A stretch of 60,649 nt of DNA from Bacteroides timonensis (GCF_000513195.1 NZ_CBVI010000087.1:1-60649), one strand, 5' to 3'. Counted from the first letter of the stretch, positions 35,666 to 45,685 are shown. Notes: generated by a model not told the origin, from the sequence alone. Translations and numbers: made by a program.

Positions 35666-36070
35666 ATGACACTAAAAGAAGAATTACTAACTCTAAAGCC
35701 ATTATTGGGCACAGATTCACCGGAGTTCTACGATAAAGTGAGAGATATAGCATCACGGTACAACTCAGAAGAAGACAAAAAAGTTATTGCTGACTTTGTG
35801 TCTGAACGTCTACAGAACATTGATAAGGAGTTGAATGTTATTGAAGAAAATGCAATAAAACTGCAATTGCAAGAAGTTGCGGAGATCGTTTCCCTTAGCT
35901 ATTTGGCAAAGAAATACTTTAATAAGAGCCGGGCATGGCTTTATCAAAGATTAAATGGGAATATAGTAAACGGGAGACCTGCCCGTTTTACAAACGAAGA
36001 ATTGCAAACATTCAATAATGCTTTGCAAGACATTTCTAAAAAAATAGGCTCACTTAATATCTCGTATTGA
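35666..36070 (+). CDS. DUF5053-like small phage protein
   Basis: The 134-aa protein matches what I recall of the DUF5053 family in Bacteroides prophages. It has MTLKEELLTLKPLLGTDSP at the start, and a C-terminal segment KKYFNKSRAWLYQRLNGNIVNGRPARFTNEELQ. That segment looks like a helix-turn-helix in which a Trp-Leu-Tyr-Gln-Arg helix would contact DNA. The function is unknown; a regulatory or excision role next to the integrase is a guess. A bidirectional terminator follows. Confidence 0.65.
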   Translation: MTLKEELLTLKPLLGTDSPEFYDKVRDIASRYNSEEDKKVIADFVSERLQNIDKELNVIEENAIKLQLQEVAEIVSLSYLAKKYFNKSRAWLYQRLNGNIVNGRPARFTNEELQTFNNALQDISKKIGSLNISY

Positions 36071-36089
36071 TATTTTGTTATTTGACACT

Positions 36090-36117
36090 ATCCCCGTAGT
36101 TGAGCCACTACGGGGAT
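36090..36117. terminator. Bidirectional terminator at end of lysis block
   Basis: ATCCCCGTAGT (36090-36100) pairs with 36107-36117 (loop TGAGCC), followed by TTTTCATTT. It separates the plus-strand integrase group from the minus-strand phage genes. Confidence 0.85.
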
Positions 36118-36148
36118 TTTCATTTAAAGAAAAAGCCGAGGCAGATAT

Positions 36149-36631
36149 TCACCACATGAACAAGTTATAACTAACACCTACACCTGCATACCAGCCACAT
36201 GGATAACCATAACCGACTTGCAAGCCCAATCCCAAACGTTTCCGCTTTGCAGGAACCGGTATCTTTATCTCTCTTAATCGGCTATACACATTGATGCTAT
36301 CCAGTCTGACATTATAACCTGATACCCAGAGATGGTATAAACTATCTTTATACACTTTAGACGTAATCGGTATTTCTACCTGAACAGAATCAACCGAAGC
36401 GGCACATGTATCACCTTTAGGATCACATGTATCTTTCTTTATAGGTAATTTTACCGTTTCATACCTTATCACTACGCTCTCTCTTGGTACAGGATAGTAA
36501 AAAGGAATAGTCTCCACATACTCAGTAGTATCGGGCCTCATATCCACAGACAAAGGTTCGTGCGGACGGAACCAGGTCGCCACACAAGCCACAGCCAGCA
36601 ATATGACTAATATCCAAGGCAGCTTTTTCAT
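36149..36631 (-). CDS. Lysis-block membrane protein, possible spanin (DUF6808-like)
   Basis: From the Met at 36631 (MKKLPWILVILLAVACVATW) the protein is 160 aa. It has one N-terminal membrane segment, then a periplasm-type region with predicted beta strands and two Cys (CDPKGDTC). The end (LGLGLQVGYGYPCGWYAGVGVSYNLFMW) looks like two outer-membrane barrel strands. I believe relatives are annotated DUF6808. Its place after holin and endolysin, plus an inner-membrane start and outer-membrane-like end, would suit a one-piece spanin that breaks the outer membrane. That is inference. It starts 4 bp after the endolysin stop. Confidence 0.6.
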   Translation of the reverse strand: MKKLPWILVILLAVACVATWFRPHEPLSVDMRPDTTEYVETIPFYYPVPRESVVIRYETVKLPIKKDTCDPKGDTCAASVDSVQVEIPITSKVYKDSLYHLWVSGYNVRLDSINVYSRLREIKIPVPAKRKRLGLGLQVGYGYPCGWYAGVGVSYNLFMW

Positions 36632-36635
36632 AGTT

Positions 36636-37073
36636 TCATCCTTTAAAGTAAACCACTTTACCTTTCTTCCCGTCATTCCTCATATCCAGATGCACCCAAG
36701 TGACATCCTGTTCCAGTCGGATAGGATAAGGCAAAAGAACCTGATTAACTTTTATCCAGTTCCTGACATCCAACGCAGTCATACCCTTCACATCAAAATC
36801 AACTGCTGTACCTTGACTATGGGCTGACATATAGACCTTTTCAAGTCTCGTCTTCTCGGCCACGAGACTACATACATTACAGCGAAGTCCCCGCTGGGTG
36901 AGATTACCACCAATCTGCCAATTATTGACATGAATAGGCTTACCTAATTTCTCCCGGATAGCAAGTAATGTCTCCAGCAATCGATCATCGAAGAACTGCC
37001 AAGCATTATCACTAAACTTATTATACACGTGTTTGCATACAAGTTCCTGAATATCGAAATAGTCTTTAATCAT
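36636..37073 (-). CDS. Peptidase M15-family endolysin
   Basis: The 145-aa protein carries the M15 zinc motif SAHSQGTAVD with H85 and D92, and the third ligand H128 in WVHLDMR. Such enzymes cut peptidoglycan cross-links (D-Ala-D-Ala type or L-Ala-D-Glu type) and act as phage endolysins. There is no signal peptide, so release should depend on the holin encoded just upstream, with which it overlaps by 4 bp. One further gene completes the lysis block. Confidence 0.85.
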   Translation of the reverse strand: MIKDYFDIQELVCKHVYNKFSDNAWQFFDDRLLETLLAIREKLGKPIHVNNWQIGGNLTQRGLRCNVCSLVAEKTRLEKVYMSAHSQGTAVDFDVKGMTALDVRNWIKVNQVLLPYPIRLEQDVTWVHLDMRNDGKKGKVVYFKG

Positions 37074-37552
37074 TTTGTTTCCTCCTTATTGATTATATTA
37101 GTCACATCTTCTTTATCAACGCTGAATACCTTTTTGCAGAATAGACCTATAGCAGCTGCCAAGTTGAAGTTATATCCTTTTGGTTTTAGTATGTTACTAA
37201 TGATTGAGCATCCTTCAATAAAACAGACAAACAGACAGGCATAGGTGTCAATGTGCATTGATCCACCGGCAGCCTTATTCACCATTACCACCATCACAAC
37301 AAAAGAAAAATAAGTAACCATCTTTCCCATAGTTGCCCGACACGCTCGACTAAATCGCACATGATCACCCATTAATTTACTTTTTCTCACTCCTGTTACC
37401 AAGTCACAGGCTATCACACACGCCATAGTAATCAGCCAGGGAATCATCATTTGCAAACTGTCAATAACAAAGCTACCGGCTATAGATGCAAATGCTCCAG
37501 ATGTAATTTGATGAATTGCTTTCTCTTCCATTTTATCTAATTTAAAGTTCAT
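37070..37552 (-). CDS. Phage holin-family membrane protein
   Basis: The 160-aa protein has three or four hydrophobic segments (residues about 36-53, 82-95, 103-121), with the marker region LITMACVIACDLVTGVRKSKLMGDHVRFSRACRATMGK. This resembles holins of Bacteroides phages. It would open the inner membrane to release the endolysin. It overlaps the endolysin gene by 4 bp. A GC-rich hairpin (37561-37590) lies just before its start. The start may be Met 1 or Met 8. Confidence 0.75.
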   Translation of the reverse strand: MNFKLDKMEEKAIHQITSGAFASIAGSFVIDSLQMMIPWLITMACVIACDLVTGVRKSKLMGDHVRFSRACRATMGKMVTYFSFVVMVVMVNKAAGGSMHIDTYACLFVCFIEGCSIISNILKPKGYNFNLAAAIGLFCKKVFSVDKEDVTNIINKEETK

Positions 37553-37560
37553 TAGATTTT

Positions 37561-37590
37561 TCCCGCCCGGTCAGCAAGGATCGGGCGGGA
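37561..37590. other. GC-rich hairpin before the lysis block
   Basis: TCCCGCCCG (37561-37569) pairs with CGGGCGGGA (37582-37590). On the minus strand it is followed by A, not T, so it is not a classical terminator for the phage transcript. It may mark an RNA processing or control site before the holin. Confidence 0.6.
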
Positions 37591-37599
37591 ATTTTCATC

Positions 37600-37809
37600 T
37601 TATACAAACATTGCCTCTACTTTGGCTTTAATTTCATCCATCGTTCCAGCCATCTGAACATTTACACTCAGATAACCAGAGCTAATATTGGCACTACCTA
37701 TCACCTCGTTATTCTCACAAATGTTATAACTAACGTTTGTCACCTCTTCACTTACTGACTCACCGTTATAATTACGGTTTACACTCTCACTAACTTTTTC
37801 TAATTTCAT
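37600..37809 (-). CDS. Small prophage protein, unknown
   Basis: The 69-aa protein (MKLEKVSESVNRNYNGESVSEEV...) is polar with predicted beta strands (SYNICENNEVIGSANISSGYLSVNVQM) and no signal or membrane segment. No family is recognised. It starts 6 bp after the stop of the 90-aa gene upstream and lies between the tail fibre and the holin. It may be a tail-associated or regulatory factor. Confidence 0.6.
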   Translation of the reverse strand: MKLEKVSESVNRNYNGESVSEEVTNVSYNICENNEVIGSANISSGYLSVNVQMAGTMDEIKAKVEAMFV

Positions 37810-37815
37810 AATCTT

Positions 37816-38088
37816 TTATTTTTTAGGATTAATAATGTTTTCCAGCAGCGGGCAAACGGCTTCCTGAACAAATGCCAGAAATCCCTCACGCACATACTTT
37901 ACAATAATACCAGCGTTTGCGGCATCCACATCAACCTCACCGTTCTTGTAGATTTCCCTCGCAAGTTCCAGTTCGCCAATATCGGCAGTCTTACCATAAA
38001 TGGTATTACCTAGCTCTTTGCTGACATCAAGGGTACTATTATTCCCCTCAATGTCCTTCACTTGAATGTTCCTAAAATCAATTTTCAT
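37816..38088 (-). CDS. Small prophage protein, unknown
   Basis: The 90-aa protein (MKIDFRNIQVKDIEGNNSTLDVSKELGNTIY...) is soluble and mixed alpha/beta. It lies 15 bp after the fibre stop codon. Genes in this place after a fibre are sometimes chaperones or tail-tip factors, but no motif supports that here. Confidence 0.6.
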   Translation of the reverse strand: MKIDFRNIQVKDIEGNNSTLDVSKELGNTIYGKTADIGELELAREIYKNGEVDVDAANAGIIVKYVREGFLAFVQEAVCPLLENIINPKK

Positions 38089-38103
38089 TCTATAATTTTT
38101 AAT

Positions 38104-41100
38104 TTAAAATTTATTTCGTCCGATAATTGCTATATTGAAAGCTGCATCAATTTCGCCATTATTGGTGTCTAAAATTCGAACATTAAAATAATTAACATAA
38201 TTATCTACAACCATCCCGAAAGCCCATCTTTCACCGCTGGTTGCCCAAGGCGTACAGGTTATTAGGGCATAATATTGCGTATGGTTAAGATTATGATTTA
38301 TACGATATCTCCCTACCCCTGTTCTTGTACTGGAAACCGTACAGCCATTTCCCCAATAATTTTCCACACCACCACCTGCGCTTATTCGTCCTGCCCACAA
38401 TACACCCGGAGCATTCCAAACTTCACCGGGACGCTGCCCGAAGGTGTGACTACCATAACTTTCAACAGCTGTTCCTCCTGTCTGAGCTATCATACTCAAG
38501 CATGTACCTGATACATTTTGAGTATATATACCGATACCTGTGACGCCATCAGCCCGAATACCTAACAATTCAGTAGCACTATCGTTAATTCTTAAAAAAC
38601 GTGTTCCACTCGGTTCTACAAGTATTTTAGCAGACGCAGCACTTTTTATAGAAAGAGAATTATCTTCTACATTCCAACCACCAATTGTTGCGCCATTAGT
38701 GACATTCAGCTTTCCTGTTGTTATCTCAGTAGCTGCAATTTTGGTAGCTAATAAAGTAGAAGTTACGATATCGTCAGCTTTAATAAGACTTGTGCGGATA
38801 AATCCACCGTCGATAATAGTTTGTTTTGCAGTGGCTTTATTTACCATGTCGGTATAACTTGTATATCCAAGTTTGACCGCTACATCATTACGAGCATTAG
38901 TTAGTGCGTTATTGGCTTTAGTTGTTGCGTCTGTAGCAGCGGCTGAGATAGCTGCACTTTTTGCATTGTTTGCCTTTGTTGTTGCATCCGTTGCGGCAGT
39001 AGAAACGGCGGCAGTCTTTGCATTGTTAGCCTTCGTTGTAGCATCGGTAGCCGCCGTACTAATAGCCTCGCTTTTTGCTGTAGCTACTTGCGCCGGGGTC
39101 GCCTTACCGTTAATAGTGCTTTGCGCAGCACTGTCCAAAGAAGAAAAGGTAACTTTCCCAGCTAATGATAATTCCTTTCCAAAAATAGAAATGCCTCCGG
39201 CTGTTATTGTCATGCCGGATTTAATTTCCTCGCGTGATGGCGTATCGTCAACGTCTGTAACATCAAATACCGTAGCATAAGCCACATACCAAGTAACAGG
39301 CGCGGCAGCGGTCGGTGCGGCACCGCCAGTTAACGCAAAGTAATTTAAAGTACTAAATGTGCCGGAAGCACCACAAGTGACTTTACAAGCATATTCTTGC
39401 CATTTGCCAGCACCAGCCGTTGAGGTCAGCCATTTTGTCGCTCCACCTGTTCCGTAACTATTGTGGTAAACATTCAAATTACGTCCGGTCGGAATATTAG
39501 CGATAATACGCACAACAAACACAGCATTAGCGCGGGATTTATTACCGAAAAGAAAACCACCTATACGCTTATCTGTTGCGGTGTAGAATTGCGTGGCAAC
39601 GAATTTCATTGCCTTTGCATCCGGGTTAGGACACCCGGTAACTGCAACATAACTACGGGTTACCCCAGTACCTAGATAAACGGTTGTACCGTTGTAGCTT
39701 CCACCCTTAAAGATCGGGTCACGATATAACATCTTACCTTTAGACATTGCAGTAGCCAATTCAGCCGCATTAGTAGCCTGCGTTGTCTTTGTCGTAACCT
39801 CAGTTACCTTTAAAGTAATCTGATCGGCTTTGGCATTTATTTCACTCTGTTTGGTCGTAACAGAGGTTAACGAGGTAGCAGCCGAAGTTGCTGAGCTAGC
39901 GGCAGCGGTAGCACTGTTTGCGGCAGCGGTCGCCTTTGTTCCGGCAGTCGTCGCAGAGTTTGCGGCGGCAGTAGCCTTTGTTCCGGCGTTTGTCTCGCTT
40001 GTTTTAGCATTGGCTGCGGATGTAGCCGCTTGTGTTGCTTTCGTTGTAACCTCCGTTACTTTAGTGGTAATACTACTAGCCGTCTGATTTATGCTACTTT
40101 CTTTCTGGGTGATCGTAGTCAGCTTAGCGGCGGCGGTATCAGCTGAACTTTTGGCGTTTGTAGCCGAAGTTGCAGCAGCGGTTGCGCTATTAGCAGCGGC
40201 GGTTGCTTTTGTCCCGGCATTCGTTTCACTTGTTTTCGCATTGGTGGCAGACGTAGCGGCAGCGGTTGCTTTCGTCGTGGCGGTAGTTGCCGCAGTTGTT
40301 GCCTCTGTGACCTTCTTGTTTACTTCCGTCACTTTCGTTGCAATTTGCCCAGCTGTCTGAGTTATACTACTTTCCTTTGTCGTCACCTCTTCCAGTATAG
40401 TTTCAGCACTTTCAGCGGCTTTTTGAGCATTCGTTGCAGAAGTAGCCGCGGCAGTGGCAGAGCCAGCAGCAGCGGTAGCCTTTTGCCCCGCGGTCGTTGC
40501 GCTACCGGATGCGGCGGTAGCGGATGAAGCAGCAGCGTTGGCTTTCGTCGTTGCGGTTGATGCTGAACCGGATGCAGATGTAGCGGAAGAAGCTGCGGCA
40601 GTAGCTTTCGTTGTTGCAGTACTGGCAGAGGTAGACGCAGATGTTTCGCTCTTCTTTGCATTGGTTGCCGCGGTAGTAGCTTCTGTTACCTTTGTACTAA
40701 TAACACCTTCACGGATTTCAAACTGTGTTTCTACATTGGTAATGCGGGTGTTAATAGCATCCTTATTGGGTACAGGTGCAGTAACAACCGTAAGTATATC
40801 CACAGTCTGACTACTTACAGTATATGCAGCGGTTTGCAGCGATATACTAACACCTGTTGCGCCTTCCACCGTTACACGATATTTAGAGCCACCGCGTACA
40901 TAGACATACTCGCGACTGGTGTTCGTCATTTGCCCGATATTACCAACAGGAACAACATTAGCATGATTATACGTGTAATCTAAAACTGTTCTTTTAACCC
41001 CAATAGTACCCCAGCCGCTTGCATTTGTAGTCCATTTGCATATAACAGAAAAACCATTTGTGTGCGTACTCCAAGCGGGCTTGCCATAGCTCGTATTTAA

Positions 41101-44100
41101 AGTTCTGTCAACTGTTATAGTGTACATTGGGATACTTGTAGCAAGCACCATCGTAACCGGATAATATTTACTAGCATCCAACGCCGTAGCGTCTACCCAA
41201 ACCTCAGTACGCTTCGCAGCATTAGCGGCAATCGTTTCAGTCTGAGACTTAACAGTTAATTTAATGGCATCAGGTGTTATCTTAGCCTCTGCTGCGGAAA
41301 CCCTTGTTCCTAACGCTGTTACATCAGTTTTAGCCGCCTTTAATGCTATCTGGTCGGTGTGTTGCTTTATCGTTGTTTCGGCAGAGCCTACACGAGTGCC
41401 AAGTGCATTAAAGTCAGTCTTAGCCACCTTTAGCGCGATACTGTTGTTTAGTTGGGTTATACTACTGGAATGCTCTGTCTTCGTAGTATATTTACCCGCC
41501 GCGTCTGTAATAGCCGCTTGTTTTGCATTATTGGCTTTGGTCGTTGCATCGGTTGCAACATCTTCCGGTGCAGGTGTCCAGTCAGTAGCTTTATTTCCCT
41601 TTTCCAACTTCATGTTATCAAACCATACAGTTGTGATCTTATCAAACCAAAAGAGAAATACACTATAAGTATCACTATTATAAACGCCCTTTAGCTTTAA
41701 AGAATAACGCTTCTTGGTCGTACCGATCAATGCAGTACCGCCACTCTGAACAGTACCATAACCAAAACGGGCACTAATTGTAGTTTCTGCCAGTGCATAA
41801 GCATCGAAGCTAAAAACATAATCTTCACTTTCATTATGAAATAGTTGTTTTACGATTGTATAAAGGCTAGAACTTCCTACAGCTTTCCCTACTACTTTCA
41901 ACATCCCATTATCTAACGACAACGTATAGGTATTAGCATTTCCCGAATAATAATACGTACTGTTCAGTGTTTTAAAGTCACTTCCCGTAAGCAAATTACG
42001 CCCACCAACCTGTACAGCGTTTGCTGCATTGCCCGCTATAGTTTCAGTCTGGCTTTTAACCGTCAACTTAATAGCGTCCGGCGTTATCTTAGCTTCGGCG
42101 GCTGACATGCGTGTGCCCAATGCGGTTACATCCGTTTTAGCTGCTTTCAGTGCTATCTGATCAGTATGCTGTTTAATAGTCGTTTCAGCCGAAGAAACGC
42201 GCGTACCCAATGCGTTAAAATCAGTCTTAGCAACTTTCAGTTCAATGCTATTGCTTAACTGCGTGATACTACTTGTATGCTCTGTTTTGGTAGTGTATTT
42301 CGCGGCGGCATCAGAGATATAATCTATCTCCGCGTCGGTTACATCGAATATCGTAGCATAACAGATATGCCATTCCAAAGGTGCGGCGGAAGTCGGTGTA
42401 CTACCTCCTGAAAGATAAAAGTAACCTGTATTGGAGAATGTACCGGATGCGCCGCATACAATTTTATAGGCGTATTCTTCCCATTTGCCAGTCCCTGCAT
42501 AGGCAGTAAGCCACTTATGCGAAGCCCCTGTACCAAGAGCATTTGTTGCAAACTTTAAGGTGTATCCCGTAGGAATATTAGCAATAAGACGAACGATTAA
42601 CACCCGATTGGCTTTCGCAGTTGCTCCCCAGTAAAAGCCACCCCGATCAGGTGAGGCAGTTCCTGTTGTCTTCACTTTAAGACAGTAACCGGAACTATTA
42701 GGATTACCGGAAATACCGGAGACACGCGTAACGGTTACATTGCCGTTGCCGGAATTATTATAAACAGAACAACTATTTGAACCGGATTTAAACGACGGGT
42801 CGCGATAAATCATCTTACCTTTAGACATTGCCAACGCCAACTCCGCACTATTGGCGGCGGCAGTAGCTTTTGTTCCGGCTGTACTAGCAGAGTTCGCGGC
42901 ATTAGTGGCAGACGTTGCCGCTTGCGAGGCTTTGGTATTGACTTCTGTAACCTTAGTGGTAATACTACTGGCTGTCTGATTTATGCTACTTTCTTTCTGA
43001 GTGATCGTAGTCAACTTAGCCGCCGCACTGTCAGCAGAGTTTTTAGCATTCGTTGCAGAGCCAGCGGCAGCTGTAGCACTATTAGCCGCAGCAGTGGCTT
43101 TAGTCCCGGCTGTAGTAGCAGATGTAGCGGCGTTAGTGGCAGACGTTGCCGCCTCTGTAGCCTTTTTAGTTACTTCCGTTACTTTTGTCGAAATCTGGCT
43201 AGCGGTCTGATTGATGCTACTTTCCTTCTCTGTAATGGTAGTCAACTTGGCAGCAGCACTATCGGCAGAACTTTTAGCGTTCGTGGCAGAGCCAGCAGCG
43301 GCTGTAGCACTGTTAGCTGCGGCAGTAGCTTTTGTTCCGGCATTCGTTTCACTTGTTTTCGCATTGGTGGCAGACGTAGCGGCAGCGGTTGCTTTCGTCG
43401 TGGCGGTAGTTGCCGCGGTTGTTGCCTCTGTGACCTTCTTGTTTACCTCTGTCACTTTCGTAGCAATTTGCCCAGCTGTCTGAGTTATGCTACTTTCTTT
43501 GGTAGTCACTTCTTCCAGTACGGTTTCAGCACTTTCAGCGGCTTTTTGTGCAGCGGTAGCACTGTTTGCCGCAGCGGTAGCTTTTTGCCCCGCAGTTGTT
43601 GCGCTACCGGATGCGGCGGTAGCGGATGAAGCCGCAGCATTCGCTTTTGTTGTTGCTGTACTGGCTGAACTAGATGCACTCGTAGCGGAAGAAGCTGCGG
43701 CAGTAGCCTTTGTTGTCGCAGTAGATGCACTACCAGACGCAGCCGTCTCACTCTTCTTTGCATTGGTTGCTGCGGTAGTAGCCTCTGTTACCTTTGAACT
43801 GATAACACCCTCACGAATTTCAAACTGTGTTTCTACATTGGTAATACGTGTATCAACATCTTCCGGCGCAGGCGTCCAATCAGTAGCTTTATTGCCTAAT
43901 TCCAGTTTAACATTGTCAAGATAAAGAGTAGTAGCAATACTAAACACAAATCCCAACAGACGGGAATTTTCGTTTGTATTGTTCTTGAATACGACACTAT
44001 ATCTTTTTTTCTCTGTACCAATTTGAACTGCACCGCCATACGTTGGATATGTATAATAATTAGCTCTAAAGTACAATGTACACGCTTTCAAAGCATAAGC

Positions 44101-45684
44101 ATCAAACGATATAGTGTAATCACCAGCTACATTGAACGAATAAGGCGCAACGTACCAAGCAGTATTCCAAGAATTATTTAACTCCGCGGATGTCCTACCT
44201 TGCAACCCGACAATTTTTAATTCAGAGTTTTCAATAGATAAGGTGTAATTCTTATCTTGGGAACCCAGCCATTTAGATAAGGAGTTTTCAGAAAAATCAG
44301 AATTGGCAAGTAAATTACGCCCACCTACTTGAACGGAAGCAATGCTATCATTGATAAACTCCTCTACCTTCTTGCCCGATTTAAGAACAAAGGTACCTTT
44401 CAAATAAACATTTATTCCATAAAAGCCAATGCCGGATAAGACTCCAAATACCGCATCGGTTATGCCGCTCAGATTACCGGTGCGCGTTATTAATTTACCT
44501 GTGAGGGAAAAAGAGTTGATAGCATCATAATCGTCTCGATAAGGTGCCGTGTCGCCAACGGTACAATCAATCTGCGCTTTCTGACGGGCGGCAACGGTTC
44601 GGTTGCCAAGTACCGCTATATCGTCACCTGCTGCCGGAGTTGCGCTGCTTACTTCACAATCAGTTTTCGACAGATTGAAATATCCTTCACCAGCAGACGT
44701 GACAAGCCGCCAGTAACGCTTTATAGACTTCCCTGTAAATGTCTGACAAAGCACTTGATCACCCTGCACGAAATCGTCCGTGCTGTCATGCTCGCATTTC
44801 CAATAAGTCCCGCCGTCGGTAACCTTCACCAACTTTCCACCGGCTGCCGAACGAATAATCATACCACCCTGATGAACAATTTTTTGAACGACCAGTTCGA
44901 AAACGGAAAAGATCTTGCGAACAACTAAGTTATCAATCTCCATATTCCAGTCACCACCAAGGGTTTTATATATCTTCATACCCTCACCGGAGAATCCGGA
45001 AACGAAACTTTCAGATGATACGTAGTCCTTTACAACCGTACCCATTAGTGTAGCTACATGAGAAACACTTAGATCATACATGTCGGCAAGCGATTGAACC
45101 AGGAGGTTGAGAGTCGTAATTTTCTGCGAAATCGTAGCATTCTTACCGGATATGTTTTCTTTCGCGGTAACATTCTTACCGGATACAGTATTAGAGGCAG
45201 TGATATTTTCGCCCGCTACACTTTCGGATGCTAACACATTCTTCCCTGAAACGGTTTCAATGGCATCAAGCATATTCGCCGATACTGTACCTATTGCATC
45301 CACATTCTGAGCAGAAACAGTTTCAGAAGCTGATATATTTTGCCCTGAGATACTCTCAGAAGCCGTAACATTTTTACTTGAAACAGTTTCCGTAACATCT
45401 ACACTTTGAGCAGATACACCGCCAGATGCTTCAATTATATCGGTCTGTATTCCATTTTCTACATATAATCCGCCTAGCAGCTTCAGCAGATGCTTTGTCT
45501 CATCCGGTCCTGTCTTAGATAAGAAGTACTTCTTCAGTTCCTCAATATCTATAGTTTTATCCTTCAGCCCTTCATTCAAAAATGCGAGCACTGCCGCTAC
45601 ATGACGGTTGGAGACACTGTTCTTAAGTATCGCTTTGTCTATATAGTCAATTAGCTGGTCAATTACTTCCTGTTGCTGTGTCAT
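38104..45684 (-). CDS. Giant tail-fibre protein with coiled-coil and duplicated modules
   Basis: I place the start at the Met at 45684 (MTQQQEVIDQLIDYID), giving 2526 aa. A start at 45783 would overlap the upstream gene. The order is: helical N-terminus; nine 11-residue repeats of type ASETVSGKNVT near residues 85-185; a structured domain; two modules opening VGGRNLL that look like carbohydrate-binding beta sandwiches; and two similar modules opening GKM(I/L)YRDP. Long Ala/Thr/Ser coiled coils (ATAAANSATAAAGSATNAK) lie between them. The C-terminus has IRTSLIKADDIVTSTLLATKIAATEITTGKL and a receptor-type end domain. It should form a trimeric fibre for host binding. Confidence 0.85.
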   Translation of the reverse strand: MTQQQEVIDQLIDYIDKAILKNSVSNRHVAAVLAFLNEGLKDKTIDIEELKKYFLSKTGPDETKHLLKLLGGLYVENGIQTDIIEASGGVSAQSVDVTETVSSKNVTASESISGQNISASETVSAQNVDAIGTVSANMLDAIETVSGKNVLASESVAGENITASNTVSGKNVTAKENISGKNATISQKITTLNLLVQSLADMYDLSVSHVATLMGTVVKDYVSSESFVSGFSGEGMKIYKTLGGDWNMEIDNLVVRKIFSVFELVVQKIVHQGGMIIRSAAGGKLVKVTDGGTYWKCEHDSTDDFVQGDQVLCQTFTGKSIKRYWRLVTSAGEGYFNLSKTDCEVSSATPAAGDDIAVLGNRTVAARQKAQIDCTVGDTAPYRDDYDAINSFSLTGKLITRTGNLSGITDAVFGVLSGIGFYGINVYLKGTFVLKSGKKVEEFINDSIASVQVGGRNLLANSDFSENSLSKWLGSQDKNYTLSIENSELKIVGLQGRTSAELNNSWNTAWYVAPYSFNVAGDYTISFDAYALKACTLYFRANYYTYPTYGGAVQIGTEKKRYSVVFKNNTNENSRLLGFVFSIATTLYLDNVKLELGNKATDWTPAPEDVDTRITNVETQFEIREGVISSKVTEATTAATNAKKSETAASGSASTATTKATAAASSATSASSSASTATTKANAAASSATAASGSATTAGQKATAAANSATAAQKAAESAETVLEEVTTKESSITQTAGQIATKVTEVNKKVTEATTAATTATTKATAAATSATNAKTSETNAGTKATAAANSATAAAGSATNAKSSADSAAAKLTTITEKESSINQTASQISTKVTEVTKKATEAATSATNAATSATTAGTKATAAANSATAAAGSATNAKNSADSAAAKLTTITQKESSINQTASSITTKVTEVNTKASQAATSATNAANSASTAGTKATAAANSAELALAMSKGKMIYRDPSFKSGSNSCSVYNNSGNGNVTVTRVSGISGNPNSSGYCLKVKTTGTASPDRGGFYWGATAKANRVLIVRLIANIPTGYTLKFATNALGTGASHKWLTAYAGTGKWEEYAYKIVCGASGTFSNTGYFYLSGGSTPTSAAPLEWHICYATIFDVTDAEIDYISDAAAKYTTKTEHTSSITQLSNSIELKVAKTDFNALGTRVSSAETTIKQHTDQIALKAAKTDVTALGTRMSAAEAKITPDAIKLTVKSQTETIAGNAANAVQVGGRNLLTGSDFKTLNSTYYYSGNANTYTLSLDNGMLKVVGKAVGSSSLYTIVKQLFHNESEDYVFSFDAYALAETTISARFGYGTVQSGGTALIGTTKKRYSLKLKGVYNSDTYSVFLFWFDKITTVWFDNMKLEKGNKATDWTPAPEDVATDATTKANNAKQAAITDAAGKYTTKTEHSSSITQLNNSIALKVAKTDFNALGTRVGSAETTIKQHTDQIALKAAKTDVTALGTRVSAAEAKITPDAIKLTVKSQTETIAANAAKRTEVWVDATALDASKYYPVTMVLATSIPMYTITVDRTLNTSYGKPAWSTHTNGFSVICKWTTNASGWGTIGVKRTVLDYTYNHANVVPVGNIGQMTNTSREYVYVRGGSKYRVTVEGATGVSISLQTAAYTVSSQTVDILTVVTAPVPNKDAINTRITNVETQFEIREGVISTKVTEATTAATNAKKSETSASTSASTATTKATAAASSATSASGSASTATTKANAAASSATAASGSATTAGQKATAAAGSATAAATSATNAQKAAESAETILEEVTTKESSITQTAGQIATKVTEVNKKVTEATTAATTATTKATAAATSATNAKTSETNAGTKATAAANSATAAATSATNAKSSADTAAAKLTTITQKESSINQTASSITTKVTEVTTKATQAATSAANAKTSETNAGTKATAAANSATTAGTKATAAANSATAAASSATSAATSLTSVTTKQSEINAKADQITLKVTEVTTKTTQATNAAELATAMSKGKMLYRDPIFKGGSYNGTTVYLGTGVTRSYVAVTGCPNPDAKAMKFVATQFYTATDKRIGGFLFGNKSRANAVFVVRIIANIPTGRNLNVYHNSYGTGGATKWLTSTAGAGKWQEYACKVTCGASGTFSTLNYFALTGGAAPTAAAPVTWYVAYATVFDVTDVDDTPSREEIKSGMTITAGGISIFGKELSLAGKVTFSSLDSAAQSTINGKATPAQVATAKSEAISTAATDATTKANNAKTAAVSTAATDATTKANNAKSAAISAAATDATTKANNALTNARNDVAVKLGYTSYTDMVNKATAKQTIIDGGFIRTSLIKADDIVTSTLLATKIAATEITTGKLNVTNGATIGGWNVEDNSLSIKSAASAKILVEPSGTRFLRINDSATELLGIRADGVTGIGIYTQNVSGTCLSMIAQTGGTAVESYGSHTFGQRPGEVWNAPGVLWAGRISAGGGVENYWGNGCTVSSTRTGVGRYRINHNLNHTQYYALITCTPWATSGERWAFGMVVDNYVNYFNVRILDTNNGEIDAAFNIAIIGRNKF

Positions 45685-45685
45685 A

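Noticed and set aside
38873..39280. Open plus-strand frames opposite the tail fibre (also near 40091, 43211 and 43487)
   Set aside because: They are Ala/Val-rich mirror images of the Ala/Thr/Ser coiled-coil codons on the minus strand, with no ribosome site and no membrane-protein logic.
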